Assembly (NCBI GenBank): GCA_037043455.1
Contig: JAWPHD010011275.1
Location: 1-64,000 of the forward strand
Source: Cyrtodaria siliqua
Lineage: Eukaryota; Mollusca; Bivalvia; Adapedonta; Hiatellidae
Length of the DNA stretch: 64,000 bases
Direction of reading: 5' to 3'
The notes under the pieces were generated by a model. That model saw only the letters and a list, made by a program, of their open reading frames with translations, was not told where the DNA came from and did not search any database. Below are positions 35,661-48,569 of this stretch, one piece after another. How positions within the stretch are numbered: the stretch's first letter is position 1; each line of letters starts with the position of its first letter. A program made the translations under genes and the position numbers.

Positions 35661-36711
35661 GTCATATGCATTCTTTCATTCGACGAGTGCTAGTTTTAGA
35701 AAGTATTGGATGAATCGAAGTACGTTTAGTGACGGAAGAAATAGTTCACTTAGGGGTATGCGCGCGTATGAGGTAAATTATGAAGCAAACACATACATAA
35801 ATAGAGCCTTTTGACGTGAACTCGATCAAAAAGTCGCCAACATATGAAGAATTAGTGTGTGCGATGTTTCTGTCTTATATTTCCATGTATTACTAAATGG
35901 AGATCAAGTGTGTCTGGAGTTTTTATACCTGTTGGCTACATGACTTTTGTGTTAGGTGTTCCTTTAAACCAATCGACTCAATTGATATATAAATGAAATA
36001 AATGAAATCAAGAGGGATAATCTTTAATCAATGCTAATGTAAGGTTAAAGGAGATAAGCTAGGTGCTTTCCTTTCTTTTATTTGTATTATTAATCTGTTA
36101 TTCACCTTGTTTATTTTCATTCTCACTTGCCAGCGTTTCGCAACATTACCCTTTGTTGATTGCGGACACTTATAACTGTGATATGTAAGGATGTTAATTT
36201 GAAACATTTTGTTTGTAACTTGTATAACCATATCACACACAACATAAGCCGATTTTTACTTACAGTTCTTACCGCCAATCTCATAATGCACTGCTATACG
36301 TTTTGATGGTCAGATATTTCACGGCCAATATGTGACTATAACAACAGAATCACTGAGAAGAACTATATTTGCTCGGGGTATACAATAATAGTGTCACGCT
36401 TCGGCCGACAAATCACATATAGTAACCAAGTCCGCTATGTTACGATCAATTATAAAAACACGTAAATATAAAACAGTTAAGGCTTAAATATATAACTTTT
36501 ATCACATAACTTACGGTGTGGGAGTGGAATAACACATTTTATATTTCGATAGTATGCAAATAAGCATAGTATGCGCTGTCAAAAAAATCGATAATGACTA
36601 TAATCCAATTCCCACGGATTATGTCTGTTTCGCGTGTTAAAACGATAGGCAAAATGCAATAAAAAAGCCGTGATATGTGAGTTATGTGATAAATAGAATC
36701 TAACATTCGTT

Positions 36712-36824
36712 CTCATTCATTATTGAATTTAGTAAACTCTTTAGCAAAAATGATATACTGCTCATCAAGAGCCTCGCATTATATCATTTTGCCAACTCGT
36801 TTAATAAATTCAATAATGAATGAG
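36712..36824. repeat. Inverted repeat, arms about 45 bp
   Basis: 36712-36757 (ctcattcattattgaattta...) pairs with 36780-36824 with several mismatches; 22-bp loop. Foldback type. Confidence 0.8.
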
Positions 36825-37383
36825 CACTCATGTAAGATACTCTGTATATAAATCAGTTAATAAGTGTTGAAAACCTTTCCCTATCCCATTTTACCAAAGT
36901 GACAATCCTCACGTGCATAATAAGATTTAAACACCCGGTTAAATTACATTAAGGGTGCCCTCTGGTGAATATCGGTATAACAAGAATTTTTAACTTCCCT
37001 GTTTTTTATGAAGACTAACGTATTACTAGTTAGTTTCGGGAAAAATAATAGTGTATGTTTTATTTTATGCATACAAGGAAGGATTAAGTAACAGTCTATG
37101 TCATGCCATTCCCTTCCCTTAGTTCACTAATAGTTTAAGTGTGTGAATTGTATTTCGAATGAATAAGAAACTAATTCGAATCACTCTACACTCGACAATA
37201 ACGAAAGTACTAATGATAATCAATACTTACCTGTTACAGAACATCAGCGCTGATATATAATCACATAAAATAACGTTGTTTTTTGAAATATAGATATAAA
37301 CTACAAATAAACATATTAACCTCCATGTTAAAATTCTAACCACTAGTTAATGGTTCCCTCTGGTGACGAATTAGCGTGATCTG

Positions 37384-37946
37384 GTTAAATATAACCGAAT
37401 TTAATCATATTAATTAATGCCATAACATAACTCATATGTGAACAAAAGCATATATAAAATGTCATATAAATAAAACTATCGCGATATACATTTAATATCA
37501 TGGTAGTTAAGAGTAAACATTTTTGACATTTCTGACTAAATATAACCATATGTAATCATGCTAATTAAGAAATAACATAACGCTCATACATGTAGAGGGC
37601 ATGCATGTATACAGTATATCTGGCTAATATAACCGAATTTAATTATGCTAATTAAGCCATAACATAACTCTCATACGTGTAGATTGCATGCATGTATACA
37701 GTATATCTGGCTAAATAAAAAGCGTCATCTTAACATTATATAGAATGCTCTTCTTGTCTGGTCGTTCGTTAATTGCTTAATTATCAATTCACTTTTTGGC
37801 GGTTTTTATTTAGCCAGATATGTCAAAAATGTTTTCTCTAAACTACCATGATATTAAATGTATATCGGGATAGTTTTATTTTATATGACATTTGATATAT
37901 GCTTTTGTTCTACACATATGAGTTATGTTATGGCATTAATTAAATG
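37384..37946. repeat. Composite element: 140-bp inverted arms around direct repeats
   Basis: 37406-37547 pairs with 37803-37946 (ttaatgccataacataactc, acatttaatatcatggtagt, aaacatttttgacat). The spacer holds direct copies of 'tataaccgaatttaatcat' units at 37535 and 37621, themselves copies of the arm start at 37384. No coding sequence. Confidence 0.75.
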
Positions 37947-38732
37947 CCCGTATTCAATTCATGTCGGTGTTGTTATACATTTTTCCCATACTAGCTTCGA
38001 CATTGGTATGTGTGTAGGCTGGACAAACATATATGAATAATATGTATAATATAGATATAGATATCTTGGATGATGGTATAGCATATTATATTTAAAAGCA
38101 ACAACAACTAAAACCAATAAAATCAGAAAAGGGTAAAAAATATTCATAAATATACAAGAATGCATTCAATATTCAAATTTATTATTCGATAAATATTAGC
38201 ATGACATAACAAGTCAAATCATAGCCATGATACTGGACATCATAATCAGTGGACAATATAAACATATATTGTTTCACACCGAAGTAACAATGATATTATA
38301 ATATCTATTATAAATGTTTATAATCACACGTTCGAAATATAAAGCAAAGTACGCGCTAGTGTTCATGGTGTTAGGCAACCACATATGTAATAAAACATTT
38401 GTCAATTGGTTCAGACATAAGGTAAACTAAAAGTATCCCTCCCAAATCAAACATATGTCAACTTGTTAAAGAAACAATTTTATGTCATGGATATAAATAA
38501 ATATATATATTCAAATGCCGTAACGACACATGTTAAACTTGTAAATGATAAAATTTGGAAGTCATTAATAAATAAATTGCACAAGTACAATAAGCAATAA
38601 TGCAGACAATACAACGAGAATGGAGACAATACAACGAGAATGGACTCGTTATTACCTATTCCATCAGGTCCCACCGAAACAGGGCAATAATCCTTCTTAA
38701 AATATCCATATCCATGCGAATAACGCAATAGG

Positions 38733-39344
38733 TACAGTACATACACAATACAAACAATAGATTCATAAATACAAAATACAAACAATAGATTCATAAATAC
38801 ACAATTACAAACAATAGATACATAAATACACAATACAAACAATAGATAGATAAATACACAATACAAACAATAGGTACATACATACACAATACAAACAATA
38901 GATACATAAATACACAATACAAACAATAGATACATAAATACACAATACAAACAATAGATACATAAATACACAATACAAACAATAGATACATAAATACACA
39001 ATACAAACAATAGGTACATACATACACAATACAAACAATAGATACATAAATACAAAATACAAACAATAGATCATAAATACACAATACAAACAATAGGTAC
39101 ATACATACACAATACAAACAATAGATACATAAATACACAATACAAACAATAGATACATAAATACACAATACAAACAATAGATACATAAATACACAATACA
39201 AACAATAGATTCATAAATACACAATACAAACAATAGATACATAAATATACAATACAAACAATAGATACATAAATACACAATACAAACAATAGATACATAA
39301 ATACACAATACAAACAATAGATACATAAATACACAATACAAACT
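38733..39344. repeat. 28-bp minisatellite, about 22 copies
   Basis: Unit 'acacaatacaaacaatagat' plus 'acataaat'. Minus-strand frames of up to 191 residues (CIYCLYCVFMYLLFVL...) exist only because the repeat lacks stops in that strand; they are not genes. Confidence 0.95.
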
Positions 39345-39430
39345 GTGGGCATTATAACATGATTAAAAACGGAAATCTTTAGAAAGCCAGAAACAGTGCG
39401 AACCAGCTGCCCCCAACACTGATTGAAACC

Positions 39431-42400
39431 TATCAATATGTATATTATAGTGTGTTGTATAGGACGGGAGGTAGGAAGAATCTATGCCCAGATCAATATG
39501 TATATATAAGGGGAGGTAGTAAGAATATATGCCCAGATCAATATGTATATATAGTGTTGTATAGGAGGGGATGTAGGAAGAATCTATGCCCAGATCAATA
39601 TGTATATATCGGTTTGTATAGGAGGGGAGGTAGGAAGAATATATGCACTGATCATTATGTATATATTGTATTGTATAGGAGGGGAGGTAGGAAGAATCTA
39701 TGCCCAGATCAATATTTATATATCGGGTTGTATAGGAGGGGAGGTAGGAAGAATCTATGCCCAGATCAATATGTATATATGGTGTTGTATATGTGGGGAG
39801 ATAGGAAGAATCTATGCCCAGATCAATATGTATAGTAGTGTTGTATATGAGGGGAGGTAGGAAGAATCTATACCCAGATCAATATGTATATAGTATTGTA
39901 CATGAGCGGAGGTAGGAAGAATCTATGCCCAGATCAATATGTATATATGGTGTTGTATAGGAGGAGAGGTAGGAATAATCTATGCCCAGTTCAATATGTA
40001 TATATGGTGTTGTATAGGAGGGGAGGTAGGAAGAATATATGCCCAAATCAATATGTATATATAGTGTTGTATATGAGGGGAGGTAGGAAGAATCTATGCC
40101 CAGATCAATATGTATATATGGTGTTGTATAGGAGGGGAGGTAAGAAGAATCTATGCCCAGATCAATATGTACATATAGTGTGGTATATGAGGGGAGGTAG
40201 GAAGAATCTATGCCCAGATCAATATGTATATATAGTGTTGTATAGGAGGGGAGGTAGGAAGAATCTATGCCCAGATCAATATGTATATATGGTGTTGTAT
40301 AGGAGGGGAGGTAAGAAGAATATATGCCCAGATCAATATGTATATATAGTGTTGTATAGGAGGGGAGGGAGGAAGAATCTATGCCCAGATCAATATGTAT
40401 ATATAGTGTTGTATAGGAGGGGAGGTAGGAATAATATATGCCCAGATCAATATGTATATATAGTGTTGAAAAGGAGGGGAGGTAGGAAGAACCTATGCCC
40501 TGATCAATATGTATATATAGTACTGTATAGGAGGGGAGGTAGGAAGAATCTATGCTCAGATCAATATGTATATATAATGCTGTATATGAGGGGAGGTAGG
40601 AAGAATCTATGCCCAGATCAATATGTATATATGGTGTTGTATAGGAGGGGAGGTAGGAATAATATATGCCCAGATCAATATGTATATATAGTGTTGAAAA
40701 GGATTGGAGGTAGGAAGAACCTATGCCCTGATCAATATGTATATATAGTACTGTATAGGAGGGGAGGTAGGAAGAATCTATGCTCAGATCAATATGTATA
40801 TATAATGCTGTATAGGAGGGGAGGTAGGAAGAATCTATGCCCAGTTCAATATGTATATATAGTGTTGTATAGGAGAGGAGGTAGGAAGAATCTATGCCCA
40901 GATCAATATGTATATATAGTTTTGTATAGGGGGGGAGGTAGTAAGAATCTATGCCCAGATCAATATGTATATAAAGTGTTGTATAGGAGAGGAGGTAGGA
41001 AGAATCTATGCCCAGATCAATATGTATATATAGTGTTGTATAGGAGTTGAGGTAGGAAGAAATTATGCCCAGATCAATATGAATATATAGTATTGTACAG
41101 GAGGGGAGGTAGGAAGAATTTATTCCCAGATCAGTATGTATATATAGTGTTGTATAGGAGGGGAGGTAAGAAGAATATATGCCCAGATGAATATGTATAT
41201 ATAGTGTTGTATAGGAGGGGAGGTAGGAAGAATGTATGCCCAGATCAATATGTATATATAGTGTTGTATAGGAGGGGAGGTAGGAAGAATCTATGCCCAG
41301 ATCAGTATGTATATATGGTGTTGTATAGGAGGGGAGGTAAGAAGAATATATGCCCAGATCAATATGTATATATAGTGTTGTATAGGAGGGGAGGTAGGAA
41401 GAATCTATGCCCAGATCAATATGTATATATGGTGTTGTATATGAGGGGAGGTAGGAAGAATCTCTGCCCAGATCAATATGTATATATGGTGTTGTATAGG
41501 AGAGGAGGTAAGAAGAATATATGCCCAGATAAATATGTATACATGGTGTTGTATAGGACGGGAGGTAAGAAGAATATATGCCCAGATCAATATGTATATA
41601 TGGTGTTGTATATGAGGGGAGGTAGGAAGAATCTATGCCCAGATCAATATGTATATATGGTGTTGTATATGAGAGGAGGTAAGAAGAATATATGCCCAGA
41701 TCAATATGTATATATGGTGTTGTATATGAGGGGAGGTAGGAAGAATCTATGCCCAGATCAATATGTATATATGGTGTTGTATAGGAGAGGAGGTAAGAAG
41801 AATATATGCCCAGATCAATATGTATATATAGTGTTGTATAGGAGGGGAGGTAGGAAAAATCTATGCCCAGATCAATATGTATATATAGTGTTGCATAGAA
41901 GGGGAGGTAGGAAGAATATTTGCCCAGATCAATATGTTGGATTGGAATTGGATTTTATAGTCGCACCAACAGCTAAGGTCATATGGCGACTTTCCAGCTT
42001 CCATTGGTTGAGGAAGACCCCAGGTTCCCATCTGGGCCATTTTCCTGCACGGGCGGGCACCTGGGTAGAACCACCGACGTTCCGCAAGCCAGCTGGATAG
42101 CTTCCTCACATAACGATTCCTAGGCCCCTGAGGGATCGAACATACAGCGGTGAGGGGCAAGTGATTAGAAGTCAGAGACGTTAACCACTCGGCCACGGAC
42201 GCCCCTAGGTCAATATGTATATATAGTGTTGTATAGGAGGGGAGGTAGGAAGAATCTATGCCCTGATCAATATGTATATATAGTGCTGTATAGGAGGGGA
42301 GGTAGGAAGAATCTATGCCCAGATCAATATGTATATATAGTGCTGTATAGGAGGGGACGTAGGAAGAATCTATGCCCAGATCAATATGTATATATAGTGT

Positions 42401-43640
42401 TGTATAGGAGGGGAGGTAGGAAGAATCTATGCCCAGATCAATATGTACATATAGTGCTGTATAGGAGGGGAGGTAGGAAGAATTTATGCCCAGATCAATA
42501 TGTATATATAGTGTTGTATAGGAGGGGAGGTAATAATAATTTATGCCCATATCAATATGTATATATAGTGTTGTATAGGAGGGGAGGTAGGAAGAATTTA
42601 TGGCCAGATCAATATGTATATATAGTGTTGTATAGGAGGGGAGGGAGGAAGAATCTATGCCCAGATCAATATGTATATATAGTGTTGTACAGGAGGGGAG
42701 GTAGGAAGAATATATGCCCAGATCAATATGTATATATGGTGTTGTATATGAGGGGAGGTAGGAAGAATCTATGCCCAGATCAATATGTATATATGGTGTT
42801 TTATAGGAGGGGAGGTAGGAAGAATTTATGCCCAGATCAATATGTATATATAGTGTTGTATAGGAGGGGAGGGAGGAAGAATATATGCCCAGATCAATAT
42901 GTATGTATAGTGTTGTATAGGAGGGGAGGTAGGAAAAAATTATGCCCAGATCAATATGTATATATAGTGTTGTATAGGAGGGGAGATAGGAAGAATCTAT
43001 GCCCATATCAATATGTATATATAGTGTTGTATAGGAGGGGAGGTAGGAAGAATTTATGCCCAGATCAATATGTATATATAGTGTTGTATAGGAGGGGAGG
43101 GAGGAAGAATCTATGCCCAGATCAATATGTATATATAGTGTTGTACAGGAGGGGAGGTAGGAAGAATATATGCCCAGATCAAAATGTATATATGGTGTTG
43201 TATATGAGGGGAGGTAGGAAGAATCTATGCCCAGATCAATATGTATATATGGTGTTTTATAGGAGGGGAGGTAGGAATAATTTATGCCCAGATCAATATG
43301 TATATATAGTGTTGTATAGGAGGGGAGGGAGGAAGAATATATGCCCAGATCAATATGTATGTATAGTGTTGTATAGGAGGGGAGGTAGGAAAAAATTATG
43401 CCCAGATCAATATGTATATATAGTGTTGTATAGGAGGGGAGATAGGAAGAATCTATGCCCAGATCTATATGTATTTATAGTGTTGTATAGGAGGGGAGGT
43501 AGGAAGAATCTATGCCCAGATCAGTATGTATATATAGTGTTGTATAGGAGTGGAGGTAGGAAGAATCTATACGCAGATACATATATATATATATATAGTG
43601 TTGTATAGGAGAGGAGGTAGGAAGAATCTATGCCCAGATC
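39431..43640. repeat. 57-bp satellite array, about 69 units, with higher-order repeats
   Basis: Unit 'gtgttgtataggaggggagg' then 'taggaagaatctatgcccag' then 'atcaatatgtatatata'. Interrupted only by a SINE at 41937-42206. The period is 19 codons, so frames stay open for 388, 335 and 460 residues on the plus strand and 381 on the minus strand. A 4-unit (228-bp) duplication is marked by 'gtgttgaaaagg' at 40463 and 40691. An 8-unit (456-bp) duplication is marked by 'ggtgttttat' at 42795 and 43251 and 'gtatgtatag' at 42901 and 43357. Confidence 0.95.
41937..42206 (-). mobile_element. Full-length tRNA-derived SINE inserted in the 57-bp array
   Basis: On the minus strand the head has A box TGGCCGAGTGGTTAACG (42178-42194) and B box GTTCGATCCC (42132-42141), then the body shared with 27650-27850, and a (CAATTC)n-like tail at 41937-41955. 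Satellite sequence flanks it on both sides (agatcaatatg / aggtcaatatg), a possible 11-bp target duplication with one mismatch. Confidence 0.85.
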
Positions 43641-44084
43641 AGAACGGTATCTTCGTACACCTTGAATTCCCTCACCATCTCCATTTTAAAAATGATTCTA
43701 GATACTTTAAAAACGGTAAGAACTGCCCACTCTGACGGCAAATGAGTTATACAAAATGTACATGAAACATAACTGGAAATATATAATATATAAAATCAAA
43801 ACAAATACGCAGAATTATCACTGGGCGTAAACGCAACAGCGATACTTGAAATATTTTAAAACAAATACAGTGCAGATACAAAAACAAACATGGTTATATA
43901 ATAACTACTTTCAAAACCAATTATTCCAAGTAAGAGTTTACACCATCAAGGTGTAAGTATCTGCAAGTTAACATTGTCACATTTCGAAAGCATAAAAATG
44001 AACATGTAGCCTTATGCAAATCGCTCTAGATGTTTACAGGATAATACAAAGAAATATAAAAAAGATCGGACAGGGAAAGTAGCA

Positions 44085-44275
44085 TTCAAGGAGTACCGTC
44101 AACCACAAAACACAGAAACAAACACGCAAACAGACAAACAAGACGGCAAAAGTAATAATAAATGCCAACGACATCACAAACACAAAAGGGTTGACTATAG
44201 GGCTACCGCCTTGGAACGGTCAGTGGCAAAGTAGGCCACTGGGGTTTAAACCGGTTCTAGGGTGCACCAAACCTT
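44085..44275 (-). repeat. Dispersed repeat fragment
   Basis: The reverse complement carries 'tgtgtttgtgatgtc', 'tgtttgtttctgtgttttg', 'ggttgacggt' as at 60118-60245 and 7265-7420, next to 'ctaccgccttggaacggtca'. Confidence 0.5.
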
Positions 44276-44279
44276 GTAT

Positions 44280-45425
44280 TTATCATACAATTAACAAAAA
44301 TAGTTTTAAAACGGGTAAAGGCGGGACAGCGAGATGAACTGAAATTGTTACTTCTTACAAAAATGATGACCTTCACCCTTCAGTTAGTTATTTGACTAGC
44401 GATTCATAAGTAATTGACCTAGGCTAATCAGATTACCTGCAAAAACGGAATGTATATAGCCGTGGTCTGTTAAAGAGGGAACGTAGAGTTGACAGTGTAT
44501 ACTGACATACAAGTCTATCATTGTTTATCTTACAGCCCCATACGCCTATTAAAGCCTGTCGAGATATATGGATGGCAGTGATAAACAACGACAGTGTCTA
44601 CGGTGATGTCATGAAAATGACAAAAAAACTAAATGTGATCACACAAAACAAAAAAAAAACATAACGTAAAACGTCTTAAACTTGTAATTTGCGCAAATGT
44701 AAAACACTGTTTAACTTAAGTACACATTGTTTTAAAAGCATAATGCAAATAATACAACGAGACTTATCCATGTACATTCCTATCGGTTAAAGGTCGGGAC
44801 TTCTCAGTGAAAGAAATAGTATTAATAACTACGAACATTAACATATCCAACTGTGACGCTGAGTTATAACGTCAATAACGTTTTGATGACGTCGACGTCA
44901 GTACCGAAAGCATTCAACAGCACGAAGCATGGTAGTTAAAATGATACACAAACTGATATAAAATGGGAAGCGAACCACACGCCTACTATTTCGTGAAGGA
45001 TTTTCCTGTAATCTTTCCCAGCAGTAAATAATACCTATGTCAATCATTTACTGACGAAACTGAGAAGGAAAATCCGTCATAAGCAGCGTGCTTACATCCA
45101 TAAATGCGATTACCAGAGACTTTCCTCAGAAACATGAAACAAACATCACAATATACCAATACACAATTGCTAAAAGGAAACTAACTAAATAAAATCTAAC
45201 AGAACATCCACGTGGAGCACATAATACACATGAAGCAACCTAAACCCCCAAGACGCCGACTTAATATTAAAAAGACTCACCAAAGTATAACAATAGGTGG
45301 ACCTGGTTACAAAATTTGCATAAGCTCATCTTGCAAAAAGTGACACTACACTGTTAACAATGTCTGTGTATCACTGCTTCACAATCAATTACGGAGAATG
45401 ACTGACTTGATATGTGTTCAAGACC
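44280..45425. other. Non-coding stretch
   Basis: AT-rich, no exon, RNA gene or clear repeat seen. Confidence 0.45.
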
Positions 45426-45427
45426 TG

Positions 45428-45612
45428 TTAACCCTTAACCCGCTAAGAACAACTATAATAGCCTTTGCGTCCATTGTAAACCCAGACTGATCAAGGTTCA
45501 TAATGTCCGACTGCTGATCAGTAATTTCCCCCAAATCACCTCTTTGTCACATAAATGGTATGGTCTTAATTCAAAGTCCATTATATATATATAGTGGGTA
45601 AAGAGGTAATTT
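45428..45612. mobile_element. MITE, degenerate copy
   Basis: Shares 'ttaacccttaacc', 'aactataatagcctttgcgt', 'ccattgtaaacccagac' and 'gtccattata' with 54042-54265; the right end is decayed. Confidence 0.65.
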
Positions 45613-45892
45613 AAATCCAAGTCTGTTGGCCTAGGACATGCTGAATTGTTACGGTTGAGGTTAGTTAAAAAGCATAATTTAAATGACCCTTTCCGAGATT
45701 CTATTGTATTAACATTCTAAACACGTTTGAAAAATGATGAAATGCACTAGATATCATTTGTATGACTACAACTTTAATTTCATTTATTCTTATACATGTA
45801 TGATATACATAAGTCGCACCTATAGAGTCCTACTGGTATTTTATATCATGTTTATCGTTAAAGGTTAAACATGTTAAACAAGCGTTTTTTTA

Positions 45893-46077
45893 ACTCGGTT
45901 ATAAATATGATACTCGGGTATAAATATGCTACTCCGTTATACATATGCTACTCGGGTATAAATATGCTACTTCGTTATAAATATGCTACTCGGGTATACA
46001 TATGCTACTCCTGTATAAATATGCTACTAGAGTATAAATATGCTACTCGGGTATAAATATGCTACTCGGGTATACGT
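45893..46077. repeat. 19-bp minisatellite, about 10 copies
   Basis: Unit 'gctactcgggtataaatat'. Three units make 57 bp, which keeps a short frame open at 45871-46056. Confidence 0.9.
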
Positions 46078-46330
46078 AACGGTTCACCGTCCATTTTATG
46101 AACATTGTAATGCCTGGGTAATAAAATGACGAAAGTGATAACGAGTAAATGTGTAAATAATGTAAGATAGCATCGATCGTAAAACAGTCATTGTTAGATT
46201 GGATACGTGATCACATACATCTACACACTGTATTATATAAACATTGCATTGCTTTGCGGGTGACTGGATATTGTCAATGTATACCTATAAAACAAGTTGC
46301 ATCCCTCAAGGGTATGACAGTGAGGAACAT

Positions 46331-46459
46331 TTTGAAAATAACACGGATACTTAAAACTGGAAATCACCGAAACACATACCAATATTTTATTAAGTTTATC
46401 ACCAATGTAATCTGAAAAACCGGTGATTTCCAGTTTTTAGTATTCGTGTTATTTTCAAA
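46331..46459. repeat. Inverted repeat, 39-bp arms
   Basis: 46331-46369 (tttgaaaataacacggatac...) pairs with 46421-46459 with two mismatches; 51-bp loop. Confidence 0.85.
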
Positions 46460-47446
46460 AAACGTGGGTGACCGATTATAAAGGTTGATTAGCATGATTA
46501 GTGTATCCTAAATCCATTTGAAACCGGTGTCATTCAGTTTTATAAATTCAATGTTACAGAGAGTTTGAGTTCATATAATTGTGAATCGATATTATAGATC
46601 AGTTATTGAATGCTTTTGGATTAATATATTTTTCTAGAAAAAGTGAGCTTTTAAAATTATAGCGCTCAGTCATTTAAAATGCCATTATTTTTGACTATTG
46701 TGGACAGAATATTTTGGAGTATTGCGGACATTTTTGGATTTTAAAGTTAAACCAGGAACTACTTGGATTAGAGAGATATCGGATCATTGGTGCGTTGACT
46801 GTAAGTTAATATGTTTCGTCGTATTGTTTAAAATAAATATATTGTTTATATGTTACAGATGTGTGTTATTGGCTTTGCACTACCTTTGTTGTTAGTTTCA
46901 CCCGTAACACTATTGACTGCATGGGTAATACTAAATATATACTCGGTAAAAAAGGTTTTGGACCAGGGTATATAAATTCATATAAAAATAAATCTAGAGG
47001 ACAGAATTTAAGTATCTTTCTTTAGTAACCATGGTCTACCCTACTCGGTTCATTTGGTACCAGAAACATTAATTAACATTTAAAAAAATATCGCGAACAC
47101 ACAAAGGGTCTGTAAAAAATGTTGCAAAGTCCATAAAAAGTAACAGTTACGGACACATTCGAGTACCCAATAAAAAGATTATTTTTTTGTCGCAAACTTT
47201 CATTGTAAACGATAATTATTGTTGATTGTTGATCTATTGTGACTTATCAACTGAGATAATAAGGGTTATGGTCGAATGTCAAGGTTCAGCGATCATTGTA
47301 CGGGTTCGAACACTGCCATGGTCCAAAACATTTTTTACAGAGTATATTATGATATGTGTATCTTAAGTTATAGCTATGACAAATTATTATATTATATTAA
47401 TTCAACAACCAGCAAAGCTGAAAAGCTCAAAAAAAAGAAACATGGT

Positions 47447-47600
47447 CCTATAGAAATCACAGCACCCAAACGCAATGGCACCTAATTAGATCCGCACTGT
47501 AACACAAACAAAGAGCAAATTAACTATACAATGGAAAAGACAATATACAGCAGAAAGAGTGGGGGAAGACTGGGGTTCGGTACTTCGAAAAGTTTAAACT
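47447..47600 (+). repeat. Solo end of the 7016-type DNA element
   Basis: 'cctatagaaatcacagcacc' and 'caaacgcaatggcacc' match the family inverted repeat; 'cagaaagagtgggg' and 'agac(t/a)ggggtt' match 26475-26500. Confidence 0.6.
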
Positions 47601-47639
47601 ATAACATTGAACGTAATATAGCTAGGGACCAAAACTCAG

Positions 47640-48420
47640 ATTTTGACCCAATCTAGACACGCTGGACAAAAGCACCAAACTTTCCTCAAATGTATGTTAT
47701 ATATTTCTCTGTATTTTTTAAAGGGTCCCCAAAGATTCGTAAATCCATGAATGTAATTTTTTGGGTCGAAATTTTGGAAAAATAAGTAAGATTTCTGGAA
47801 TAATTCAATGAAAATATGTATTTAAATACTTATTTATTTTTCACTTTATTTACCCATTTAAGTGTAATGATACCTCATGAAGTAATGAATTATTATAAAT
47901 ACAGGGATAAATATGGGTATTTTTCCAAAACTAATGAAAAAAAAGAGTAAAACAATAAATAAAGATGCTGATTTCTGGAATAGTTCAATAAAAATAGTTT
48001 TTTTTAAGAGCATCACTTATTTTCCTTTACCATATTAGGTATAATGATATTGTATACTTCGACTTATTTTTAAAAGGGTCCCCAAAGTTCGTGAATCTCT
48101 AAATATATTTTTGTTTAGAAAGTTAGAAAATGATAACAATAACTGCTATTTTCTGAAATTAATATATATATTTTAAATGTTTATTCATTATTTTATTTAT
48201 CATCATGAAATGTCAATATACCCCTGGTTAGCTGTATCACTCCAGTTGCAAAGATACCTATCCTAGAATTATAAATAAATACAGGGATAAATGTGAATCT
48301 TGGAAAAAAGAATTAATCAAAAGAACTAAATCTGCTGATTTCTGGAATACTTCAACAAAAATATATATTTATATTTAATTTAGTTTCCGTTATTTACAGT
48401 TTTTTTGTTTAAATCTATTA
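47640..48420. repeat. Very AT-rich degenerate repeated region
   Basis: 'gatttctggaata(a/g)ttcaa' recurs near 47790, 47970 and 48335; 'aaagggtccccaaag' at 47720 and 48073; 'aaatacagggataaat' at 47898 and 48278. No gene seen. Confidence 0.55.
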
Positions 48421-48569
48421 ATAAAAGGTGTGCATTCGGTCGGTATAAACCAATTTGGGTGTGGGACTGAGAGTAGCATTTCAGGTGTGGTCTGTATATT
48501 TATATGTATATATATTTAAACATGTTGAGTCTATGTTGTGTACAAATATGTAACACGAAAAGTATGACA

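Noticed and set aside
38733..39344. CRISPR-like array
   Set aside because: Repeats are contiguous 28-bp units without unique spacers and the DNA is eukaryotic.
38480..39436. Minus-strand frames of 121-191 residues rich in Cys, Tyr and Leu as a membrane protein
   Set aside because: They are three overlapping frames of one 28-bp minisatellite.
39452..43608. Very long open frames in the 57-bp array as a repetitive protein gene
   Set aside because: The unit is exactly 19 codons with no stop, frames are open on both strands, and there is no leader, splice signal or single favoured frame.
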